A DNA stretch of 7,825 bases from Planctomycetaceae bacterium (GTDB lineage: Bacteria; Planctomycetota; Planctomycetia; Pirellulales; UBA1268): NCBI GenBank assembly GCA_947453125.1, contig CANGGC010000086.1, forward strand, positions 1-7,825. The letters run 5' to 3'. A program made the translations under genes and the position numbers. Each line of letters begins with the position of its first letter. The stretch's first letter is position 1. Of this stretch, positions 1 through 7,300 are shown in pieces. The notes below the pieces were generated by a model. The model did not search any database. It had not been told where the DNA came from and saw nothing but the letters and a program-made list of their open reading frames with translations.

Positions 1-294
1 CAGGCCGTATTCCAGATAATCGAGCTCGAAGGGCTCAATCGCATGCATGTTGCCGAGCCACATCATCACGACTCCGTCCGCATTGGGCACAAGCGGCGCC
101 GGCACGAGCCGCTTCACCACCTCCGGATCACTGCGGAGCGTGAGCACGAGGATCCGGCAGTCGCGGTAGCGCCACGGCGGCGGCGGATAGGCCGGGCCCA
201 CGGCAGGCATCGAATAGGGAATGTCGGCCGCGGCCGCGACAGAGCCCAGGGCGAGGAGAGGAGCCAGCAGGAGGCACCGAAGCGTGTTTGTCAT
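1..294 (-). CDS. Exported acetoacetate decarboxylase-like protein, N-terminal part (runs off left edge)
   Basis: The minus-strand frame opens with ATG at 294 and stays open for 98 codons to the window edge, so the C-terminus is missing. Residues 1-23 form a Sec-type signal peptide: Thr/Arg n-region, a Leu/Ala core (LLLAPLLALGSVAAAA) and small residues before Asp24. Residues 28-70 match the start of the acetoacetate decarboxylase (ADC) fold: a Pro-rich stretch (YPPPPWRY), an RILVLTLRSDPEVVKRLVP segment and APL, equivalent to the R-T-D...L-R-K-V-V-P-E-P-L block of clostridial ADC. Characterised ADC decarboxylates acetoacetate through a lysine Schiff base, but that lysine would lie outside the window, so activity cannot be judged. 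ADC proteins are usually cytoplasmic, so the export signal is odd. No Shine-Dalgarno is seen. It starts 62 bases after the cytochrome stop on the same strand, so co-transcription is likely. The fold call is fairly sure; the substrate is unknown. Confidence 0.8.
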   Translation of the reverse strand, partial: MTNTLRCLLLAPLLALGSVAAAADIPYSMPAVGPAYPPPPWRYRDCRILVLTLRSDPEVVKRLVPAPLVPNADGVVMMWLGNMHAIEPFELDYLEYGL

Positions 295-356
295 GGCATG
301 GAAGGCATGGAAAGGGATGTCGCCGAGGGCCACCGACTGGCCCCGGAGGGATCTGA

Positions 357-1658
357 CTAGAGGCACTTGAGGAACTCGAGCAGGTCAAGCCGCTCCTCCT
401 CCGAAAGGCCATCACCGTACGTGTGGCCCGTGTTGAGCATGCCGGTGTAGAGCTCCGGCTTCGTGGCATCGACCTTCACGTTCTTCACGCCGGCGAGCGC
501 CTGGCGGAGCGCCTCCCAATCCTCCACCGAGCGCCAGTCGGGATCGAAGACGCGGATGTAGGGATCGTGGGCCATGAGCTCGAGCACCTCGTCGTGGCTC
601 TTCGCCGATTGATCGACGTATTTCCAGCCGATCTTCTCCTGATCGTAGTTCCGCGGATCGGTGCTGCTCGGGCGCATCGAATACTTCCGCGGCCTCGCCG
701 ACGACTTGAGGAGGTCGTAGACGGTCGGCACGGAGGCATTGTGGAGATATGGGCCCCGTGCCCAGATCCCCACCAGCGGCGGCGCCACGTACTGGTGCGT
801 CACCTCGACCGCCCCGCTCAAGAACTTCTTCTTCTCCTCGACATCGAGGTCCCACAGCCCGAGGATCCGCAGCGGGTCGGTGCCGAGCTCGTCCTGATCG
901 ACGAGGCGGCCGGGATAGTCGACGAGCTCAAAGGCCTTGGGGCCTGTCTTACGAAACTCGCCGTGACAGCGGCTGCAGGTGTTGGCATAGATCGTCTGGC
1001 CGCTGTCGGCCCGGGCCTCGGTGACATCGGCGATGAAGGGATAGCGCGGGGTCTTGAGCGAACTGAAGTAGGCAGGCACGCATCGCTTGAACGTCTCTCG
1101 GGCTTCGGCGAAATCGGCCCCCAGATGGTCGCGGCTGATCGCCATCGCGTAGGTGACGTCGGCGACGTTGCCGGAGAAGCCGCCGTCGACATAGAGCCCC
1201 TGCCCTTCCGTGCCGTTGGTCTTGTAGCGGTAGTTTGTCCAGGGCTGGGGTTTCAGGAACGGGATCAGCGGCACCTTTGCCTCGAGCTTCTTGGTGTAGC
1301 TGCTGCCATGGTCGGCCATGAAGAACTTCTCGTACCGCAGGACGCTCGGCTTGACGCCGTCGGGCCGAAGGACGGGGACGAGGATCCCGAAGAAGTCGGC
1401 GGAATCGGCAAAGAACCGGGGGAGATTCTTGGCAAACAGAAAACCACGGCTCGTGCCGCCGGTCGTGGCGACGTTTTGGTGAAAGCGCTCGAAGTCGAGG
1501 AAGGCGTTGGGGATCCCCTCGGCAAACTTCGGCTGCGGGTTGTGGGGATCGGGATTGGTGAACAGCACCGTCGAATGGCAGAGCCGACAGTTGGACGACA
1601 TCCCTGGTGCCGTGGACCCCACCACCGTCGCCTCCGTCCGCACCAGCCCCAGTGCCAC
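357..1658 (-). CDS. Dihaem c-type cytochrome, RoxA-like; probably the C-terminal part of an interrupted gene
   Basis: The frame from GTG 1658 to TAG 357 gives 433 residues. Two CxxCH haem c sites are present: CRLCH at 24-28 and CSRCH at 228-232. Between them is an aromatic-rich region (KPQPWTNYRYK near 136-146). Near 293-317 lies a PPLVGIWARGPYLHNASVP block, and near 411-433 a GHTYGDGLSEEE block followed by LLEFLK. From memory these resemble the RoxA-like / dihaem peroxidase-type families (GIWATAPYLHNGSVP..., GHEYG.LSDEE). Haem is attached in the periplasm, yet this frame has no signal peptide. GTG 1658 lies only 6 bases after an in-frame TAG and has no Shine-Dalgarno. The export signal and what looks like the start of the cytochrome domain (MDLRYGLHP) are in the upstream frame, so 1658 is probably an artificial start. 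The likely role is periplasmic electron transfer or oxidation, substrate unknown. It lies downstream of the repeat protein and 62 bases upstream of the ADC-like gene. Confidence 0.78.
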   Translation of the reverse strand: MALGLVRTEATVVGSTAPGMSSNCRLCHSTVLFTNPDPHNPQPKFAEGIPNAFLDFERFHQNVATTGGTSRGFLFAKNLPRFFADSADFFGILVPVLRPDGVKPSVLRYEKFFMADHGSSYTKKLEAKVPLIPFLKPQPWTNYRYKTNGTEGQGLYVDGGFSGNVADVTYAMAISRDHLGADFAEARETFKRCVPAYFSSLKTPRYPFIADVTEARADSGQTIYANTCSRCHGEFRKTGPKAFELVDYPGRLVDQDELGTDPLRILGLWDLDVEEKKKFLSGAVEVTHQYVAPPLVGIWARGPYLHNASVPTVYDLLKSSARPRKYSMRPSSTDPRNYDQEKIGWKYVDQSAKSHDEVLELMAHDPYIRVFDPDWRSVEDWEALRQALAGVKNVKVDATKPELYTGMLNTGHTYGDGLSEEERLDLLEFLKCL

Positions 1659-1664
1659 GGTGAA

Positions 1665-1667
1665 CTA
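1665..1667 (-). other. In-frame amber codon splitting the repeat-cytochrome gene
   Basis: Read on the minus strand, the codons run GGC CAG TAG TTC ACC GTG GCA CTG. The frame is the same before and after the TAG. No frameshift, insertion or second stop lies nearby, and the frame is otherwise open from 2852 to 357. A single C-to-T change from CAG (Gln) would create it; TGG (Trp) is another one-step ancestor. It may be a nonsense mutation, a base-call error or a readthrough site. The sequence alone cannot separate these. Confidence 0.7.
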
Positions 1668-2852
1668 CTGGCCGAAGGCGGGGGTGGTGGGATGAAGCCC
1701 ATAGCGGAGATCCATCTCCGCCCACCACGCCTTGCTGAACTCGCGCAAGGCCTCCATCCGCGCCCGCTCGGCTGGATCGTCCGCCTCCTCAGCCCACGAC
1801 TCGTTGAGCGTCTCCAAGCCGTCGTAGTTCCACATCGGACGGGCAGCACGGAAGCGGGAATCAATCTCGAGTTTTCCGGCGGCCACGAGCTCCCCCGCGG
1901 TGATCAGCGTCTCCTCCTCCTCCTGCATCTGCTCGAGCGCCGTCTCGCTGCCCTCTCGCAGATGGACCGGGAGGCGGACACCGGGATTCTTCCGCAGCGA
2001 GGCGGCCGCCTCCGCGGAGAGCTCGCGCAGCCCGAGGAGATAGAGCGTGCCGTTGTGGCGCGAAAGCGCTGCCGCCGCCGCGTCAGACAGCGACGTGACG
2101 CCACGGAGACCGAGCGCGCCGCGCTGCGTCGACAGGGCCGCCGCGACGTCGTCGTCGATCGCCGTCAGCCCGTCGAGGCGGAGGAACGAGCCATGCTCGG
2201 CGAGCGCTCCGGCAGCCTGGGCGCTGATCGACGAGACGGCATTGAGACACAGCACCCCTTGGTGGCGGCCGAGCGCGGCGGCCGCCGGCTCCGAGAGCGT
2301 CTCGAGCCCCTGGAGGCCGAGATAGCCCTCGTGCCCGGCGAGGAGTTCTGCCTGCCGGTCGGAGAGCGCCTTCACGCCGCCGAGCCGCAGATGGCCACGA
2401 AATCCTCCCATCCGCCCGGCGAGGTCGTCGGTAAGGCTTGTCAGCCCGTCGAGCTCCAGCGACCGGGGCCCGGCGAGCAGCGCGCCGGCTACGTCAGGCG
2501 GAATCTCGGCGAGGCCATTGAGGGACAGACAGGCATCGGGGCGGGTGAGGGCGGCAGCGACCTCGACGGAGAGCGACGTGAGCCCGTTGAGCTCGACGTC
2601 GTGCCCCGAATCGCCAAGCACTTCGGCCACCTCGAGGCTGATGTCGCGGAGGTGATTGAGTTCGACGTCCCCATCGGCCGCAACCAGCGCGCGGGCCTGT
2701 TCGATCGTGAACCCCGCGGGGGGAGATGGGGCGGGCTCGGCGCCCTCCAGACGCCCGACCAGGTGCGCGGCGGTGACCAGGATGACCAGGAGCCAAACGA
2801 GGATGATCGTCGTGGGGAACCGACTCATGCGGGGGTTTCCGGGGAGATGCAT
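1665..2852 (-). CDS. Signal-anchored leucine-rich-repeat-like protein; probable N-terminal part of the interrupted cytochrome gene
   Basis: This frame gives 395 residues from ATG 2852. ATG 2828 (residue 9) is an equally good start, because it places a short n-region before the hydrophobic segment at about 13-33 (TTIILVWLLVILVTAAHLVG), a signal peptide or N-terminal anchor. Neither start has a clear Shine-Dalgarno. Residues 62-291 are ten contiguous repeats of exactly 23 residues with the pattern xLxLxGLxxLSxxxAxxLxxxxG. Such Leu/Ala repeats are common in planctomycete proteins and are presumed to form an extracytoplasmic solenoid for binding. A Glu-rich stretch (QMQEEEE) and a charged, Trp-containing linker follow. 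The C-terminus, AWWAEMDLRYGLHP, looks like the beginning of the haem domain found in the next frame rather than a natural end. The stop is TAG at 1667-1665, in frame with the cytochrome. Its likely fate is one exported repeat-plus-dihaem-cytochrome protein; if the TAG is real, it is a truncated repeat protein of unknown function. Confidence 0.75.
   Translation of the reverse strand: MHLPGNPRMSRFPTTIILVWLLVILVTAAHLVGRLEGAEPAPSPPAGFTIEQARALVAADGDVELNHLRDISLEVAEVLGDSGHDVELNGLTSLSVEVAAALTRPDACLSLNGLAEIPPDVAGALLAGPRSLELDGLTSLTDDLAGRMGGFRGHLRLGGVKALSDRQAELLAGHEGYLGLQGLETLSEPAAAALGRHQGVLCLNAVSSISAQAAGALAEHGSFLRLDGLTAIDDDVAAALSTQRGALGLRGVTSLSDAAAAALSRHNGTLYLLGLRELSAEAAASLRKNPGVRLPVHLREGSETALEQMQEEEETLITAGELVAAGKLEIDSRFRAARPMWNYDGLETLNESWAEEADDPAERARMEALREFSKAWWAEMDLRYGLHPTTPAFGQ
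1980..2669 (-). repeat. Ten tandem 69-bp coding repeats (23-residue LRR-like units)
   Basis: The array covers residues 62-291 of the repeat protein, counted from ATG 2852. Ten units of 23 residues follow one another with no phase slip. Conserved positions are Leu at 2, 4 and 7, Gly at 6 in most units, Leu/Ile at 10, Ser/Pro/Thr/Asp at 11, Ala at 15, Leu/Met at 18 and usually Gly at 23. Examples are DVELNGLTSLSVEVAAAL and ALGLRGVTSLSDAAAAAL. The DNA copies are well diverged, so the array is old and kept by selection on the protein rather than recently expanded. Confidence 0.85.
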
Positions 2853-2981
2853 GGAGAAGCTCGGGTGTCGGCGATCGAAGAGGAACAGATAGGATACAGT
2901 TCTCTCCGCGACGGGGCTCGGCGTCGGTTCGCAGCCACGTGTCCCGCCGCCGCGGAGGGCCCCGACCGACAGCGAGCCAGC
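2853..2981. promoter_or_regulatory. Divergent intergenic region with an imperfect inverted repeat
   Basis: This is the only space between the minus-strand repeat-cytochrome group and the plus-strand efflux operon, so promoters for both must lie here or inside the gene ends. The least GC-rich stretch is at about 2878-2902. It holds weak -10-like hexamers on both strands (TAGGAT at 2890-2895 plus; TATCCT at 2896-2891 minus), but no convincing -35 is seen. A 14-base inverted repeat (2915-2928 and 2965-2978, 12 of 14 pairs, 36-base spacer) ends 3 bases before the adaptor start codon. A CACGTG palindrome lies at 2937-2942. Promoter assignment is weak; the inverted repeat is read directly. Confidence 0.4.
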
Positions 2982-4346
2982 GTGACCACGATCGCCTCAA
3001 TCACCCGTCGCCATCCTGTCGCCGGCGCCCGCGGCGGTCTGGCCCGGCTCTCGGTCCATGCGGGAATTGTCTGGGGGGGCTTCTTTCTGGCCGGATGCGC
3101 TCGGCCGCCGGCCCCACCACCACCGCCGCCGCCCGTGCCCGAGGTGACGGTGGTCCCCTTCGAGCCCCGCGTCACGCCTGAGTGGATCGAGGTCACCGGG
3201 CGGATCGAAGCGGTGTCCACCGTCGACATCCGCAGCCGGATCACCGGCTACCTCACGGAGGTTGCCTTCCGCGACGGCCAGTTCGTCAAAGCCGGGAACA
3301 AGCTCTACGAGATCGATGCCAGGCCCTACCAGGCCAAGCTCCTCGAGGGCCAAGGCAACGTCGAGAAGCTCCTCGGGGAACGCCGCTTCAACGAGGTGCA
3401 GGTCGACCGCTACACGAAATTGGTTGCCAAGGGGGCGGCGAGCCAGCAGGAACTCGATACCCACAAGGCCAGGCTCGAGGAAAACACCGGGGCGTTGGCC
3501 GCGGCCCGCGCCGAGGTGGAATCGGCCCGGCTGAACGTCGAGTTCTGCTCGATCGTGTCCCCGATCGACGGCCTCATCGGGCGGACGCAACTCCAGGTCG
3601 GCAACCTCATCAATCAGGACCAGACAACCCTTGCCACCGTCGTGTCGGTCGATCCTGTCTTCGTCTATTTCAACCTCGACGAGCCAGCCTTCATCCGCCT
3701 CGGGAATAACCTCCGCCGCGACGGCGCCAGCCGATCGCCCGCATCGCCCGATACGATGACGGTGATGGTGGGCCTCGTCGATGACGTCGAGCGGACGTTT
3801 CCCTACCGCTGCTCCGTCGACTTTCTCAACAATCAGGTCGATTCCCAGACGGCGACGATCACGATGCGTGGCCGGCTCGCCAACCCGTACGATCCGGCCG
3901 CGGACACCAACGTGCCCCCCCGCTTCCGCCCCGGGATGTTCGGCCGCGTCCGCGTGCCGATCGACGAACCGAAGCAACGGCTCTATGTCCCGGAGGCCGC
4001 GGTCGGGAACATCCAGGATCACAAGATCATCTGGATGGTCGATGCCGCGTCGAACGCCTCCGCCCGCGAGGTGGCCGTGGGCCAGAAGCTCGGGGGCTGG
4101 GTCGCCGTGACGCCAACCGATGCCACCAAGCCGCTCGATCCGGCAGGGCGGATCGTGATCCGCGGTCTGCAGCGGTGCCGCGACGGGAAGCCCGTGGCGG
4201 CGGTCGCCGCGCGCGACGGCGAGGCGCCTCCCCCGCCTCCGGCCGTTCCGCTCTTCGAGGCCCCGGGCGGCGTCGCGGTTGAGCCGACACCGGCGCCCAG
4301 CCCGGAGCCGGAGTCGCTGCCGAGCCCGTCCGGGGCGGAGCCGTGA
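2982..4346 (+). CDS. RND efflux periplasmic adaptor (membrane fusion protein), lipoprotein
   Basis: I chose GTG 2982 because it places a signal peptide with a lipobox (LAGC, Cys39) at the N-terminus of a 454-residue protein; the frame is open further upstream, but that is antisense to the neighbouring gene. The order fits the HlyD/AcrA adaptor family. A Pro-rich linker (42-53) follows the lipidated Cys. The first lipoyl half is at about 78-115 (DIRSRITGYLTEV, DGQFVKAG, YEIDARPYQ). The alpha-hairpin is at about 116-185 with ASQQELD. The second lipoyl half is at about 186-220 (CSIVSPIDGLIGRTQLQVG). The beta-barrel and membrane-proximal parts are at about 222-395 (PVFVYFNLDE, FRPGMFGRVRVP, YVPEAAV). 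Such adaptors link an inner-membrane pump to an outer-membrane channel. The last 40 or so residues (415-454) are an unusual Pro/Glu-rich tail. The stop overlaps the pump start by four bases (GTGA), implying coupled translation. Substrates cannot be inferred. Confidence 0.92.
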   Translation: MTTIASITRRHPVAGARGGLARLSVHAGIVWGGFFLAGCARPPAPPPPPPPVPEVTVVPFEPRVTPEWIEVTGRIEAVSTVDIRSRITGYLTEVAFRDGQFVKAGNKLYEIDARPYQAKLLEGQGNVEKLLGERRFNEVQVDRYTKLVAKGAASQQELDTHKARLEENTGALAAARAEVESARLNVEFCSIVSPIDGLIGRTQLQVGNLINQDQTTLATVVSVDPVFVYFNLDEPAFIRLGNNLRRDGASRSPASPDTMTVMVGLVDDVERTFPYRCSVDFLNNQVDSQTATITMRGRLANPYDPAADTNVPPRFRPGMFGRVRVPIDEPKQRLYVPEAAVGNIQDHKIIWMVDAASNASAREVAVGQKLGGWVAVTPTDATKPLDPAGRIVIRGLQRCRDGKPVAAVAARDGEAPPPPPAVPLFEAPGGVAVEPTPAPSPEPESLPSPSGAEP

Positions 4347-7300
4347 TCTCGCGGTTCTTCATCCAGCGGCCGATCTTCGCCAGCGTGATCTCGATCGTGA
4401 TCTCGTTGGCGGGGCTCGTGAGCGTCCGCTCGCTCCCCATCTCCCTCTTTCCGACGATCGCGCCGCCGGTGGTGCAGGTCGTCTGCAGCTATCCGGGGGC
4501 CAACGCGTCCGTCGTCACTGAGACAATCGCGGCGCCGATCGAGCAGAAGATCAGCGGCGTCGACCGGCTCCTCTACATGCAGTCGCAGTCGACCAACGAC
4601 GGCCTGTACTGCCTCACGCTCACGTTCGACGTCGGTGCCGACGCGAACCTCGCCGTGGTCCAGACCCAGAACAGGGTTCAACTGGCCATGCCGCTGCTCC
4701 CCGATGTCGTCCAGGAGCAGGGGGTGAGCGTCAGAAAGCGGTCGCCCGACATCCTCATGACGATCGACCTGCTCTCCCCCGATGGGCGGTTCGACGACGT
4801 GTTCATGAGCAACTACGCCACGATCCGCCTCCGCGACGAGCTCCTCCGCTGCTACGGCGTGGGGGATGTGGCCCTCCTCGGCCAGCGCGACTACAGCATG
4901 CGGGCCTGGCTCGATCCCCAGCAGCTCGCCGCCCGGGGGCTCTCCACCCGCGACGTGCAGCGGATGATGAAAGAGCAGAATCTCCAGGTGATCGGGGGCG
5001 TCGCGGGCCAACCGCCATCGTCCCCCGACCAGCAGACACAGCTCGTGGTGGCGGCACGGGGACGGCTCGAGACTCCGGAGCAATTCGGCGAGATCATCCT
5101 CGCCGCCGATCTCGACACCCCCGGCACGCCGCTCGTGCGGCTCCGCGACGTCGCCCGGATCGAATTGGGTGCCTCGTCGTACGATCAGATCTGCCGCTAC
5201 AGCGGGGCCCCCTGCGTCGCGATCGCCATCTTCCAGCTCCCGGGCACCAACGCGCTGGAATGCTCGCACGCCATCAAGGAGAAAATGAAAGAGCTCGCCA
5301 CTCGCTTCCCTGACGGGCTCACCCACACACTCGGCTACGACACAACGCCGTTCATCACCGATTCGATCGGGGAGGTGGTGAAGACGCTCCGCGACGCGAT
5401 CGTGCTCGTGGGGCTCGTCGTGCTCCTCTTCCTGCAGAACTGGCGGGCGACACTGATCCCGCTGGTGGCCGTGCCGGTGGCGATCGTCGGTACGTTCGCC
5501 GCCATGGCGGCGATGGGCTTCAGCATCAACACGCTGTCGCTGTTCGGCCTCGTGCTCTCGATCGGGATCGTCGTCGATGACGCGATTGTCGTCGTCGAGA
5601 ACGTCGAGCGGTGGATCGCCACGGGGCTTGCCCCTCGTCAGGCCGCGGAGAAGGCGATGGAGGAGGTCACCGGGCCGGTGATCGGCGTTGCCCTCGTCCT
5701 CTCCGCAGTGTTCGTGCCGTGCGCCTTCATCGGCGGCGTCACGGGGCTGTTCTTCCGTCAGTTCGCCCTCACGGTCTCCGTGTCGACGATCCTCTCGGCG
5801 ATCAACTCGCTCACCTTGAGCCCCGCGATTGCGGCCATCCTCCTCCGCCCCCACGATGCCAGGCCTGATCCCCTCGAGCGTCTCCTCGATCTCCTCATCG
5901 GCTGGGCTTTCCGGCTCTTCAACCGCGGTTTCGGGGCGCTCACCGCAGGGTATGGCGGGCTGATCGCGGTCCTCCTTCGCCACGGTGGGCTGGTCCTCGG
6001 TGCCTACGGCCTGCTCGTGCTCCTGACTTGGAAATTGGCGGCCGTCTATCCCGTCGGATTCATTCCCCTCCAAGATCAGCGCTACCTCATCGTTACTGCC
6101 CAGCTCCCGGACGGCGCCTCCCTGCAGCGCACCAGCGCCGCGCTCGACCGGCTCGATAGAATCGCCCGCGACATCCCCGGTGTCAGCGAGACGCTCACGA
6201 TCGCGGGCACCTCACTCCTCTACAACGCCACCGCCCCCCACTGGGGCTCGATGTTCCTCGTCCTCGACGACTACGACCAGCGGCGCACGCCCGAGACGTC
6301 GGCGATGGGGATCATCGCCGAGATGCGAAAGCGCTGCCGGGCGGAGGTGAGCGATGCCGATGTGGGGGTGTTCCCCGCCCCGACCGTCAAGGGGCTCGGC
6401 ACCGCGGGGGGCTTCAAGCTCTATGTCCAAGACCGGACGAACCTCGGGCCCCGGGCCCTCCAGGAGGTCGCCGAGGGGCTGGTGACGACGATGGGGGACT
6501 GGCACCTCCCCTTCGTCCACACCGACTGCCGCGCCGATTCTCCGCAGACGTTCCTCGACATCGACCGCACCAAGATCCGGGCCCTCGGCATCCCCGTCGC
6601 GGCCGTCATGGAGACGCTCCATGCCGACGTCGGTTCGGTGTACGTCAACAACTTCAACCGCTTCGGACGGTCGTGGCAGGTGAAGGTGATGGCCGACGCC
6701 ATGTTCCGCGATTCGGCGGAGGAGATCCTGGGATTGAAGGTGGCAACCGGCCGGGGGGAGAGCGTGCCGCTGGCGACGGTGCTCACACTCCGCGATGACG
6801 TCGGCCCGACGATGATGATGCGTTACAACGGCTTTCCCGCCGCGGCGATCACCGGTATCCCGAATCCGTTCGAGAGCGGGTCGTCGCTCATCGACCGCGT
6901 CGCCAAGACCGCGTCGACGGCCCTGCCGGAGACGTTCTCCTACGAGTGGTCGGAGGTGTTCCAGCTCCAGATCCTCGCCGGGAACACGGCCGGTGTCCTC
7001 CTCGGATTGGGCGTGGCGCTGGTGTTTCTGGTGCTGGCGGCGCTCTACGAGAGCTGGCTGCAGCCGCTGGCCGTGGTCCTCGTCGTCCCGCTGTGCCTCC
7101 TGGCGGCGATTATCGGCCTTGCCGTGGCACGGCTCCCCATCGACATCCTCGCCCAGGTGGGGCTCGTCGTCCTCGTCGGCTTGGCCTGCAAGAACGCGAT
7201 CCTGATCGTCGAGTTCGCCAGGAAGCTCGTCGATTCCGGAGAGACGCCCCAGTCGGCCACGCTGACGGCGTGCCGGCTGCGCCTCCGGCCGATCCTCATG

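Noticed and set aside
291..312. A 9-base tandem repeat (GGCATGGAA twice, 295-312) creating a five-codon minus-strand mini-frame (MPSMP) whose TGA overlaps the ADC-like ATG
   Set aside because: No Shine-Dalgarno and too short to judge; a chance effect of the small duplication is at least as likely as a coupling minicistron.
128..469. Minus-strand 113-codon frame spanning the cytochrome end and the ADC-like start
   Set aside because: It overlaps both genes in another frame and shows no family resemblance, while the ADC-like frame at 1-294 matches a known fold and has a signal peptide.
2041..2700. The regular 69-bp periodicity, considered as a possible CRISPR-like or recent DNA tandem array
   Set aside because: The copies are diverged at DNA level with no invariant repeat plus variable spacer; the period is a whole number of codons and is explained by protein repeats.
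423..2981. A very long plus-strand open frame continuous with the efflux adaptor, which would make a protein of about 1300 residues
   Set aside because: It is antisense to the repeat-cytochrome gene, has no recognisable domain before residue 39 of the adaptor, and is rich in Arg/Glu/Gly/His as expected from the mirror of GC-rich coding DNA. The adaptor has its own GTG start and lipoprotein signal at 2982.
4019..6073. A 684-codon minus-strand open frame opposite the adaptor and first pump
   Set aside because: Its composition is dominated by Glu, Asp, Arg, Gly and His with no domain pattern, which is typical of the antisense of a GC-rich membrane protein gene. The plus strand here encodes an unmistakable RND pump.
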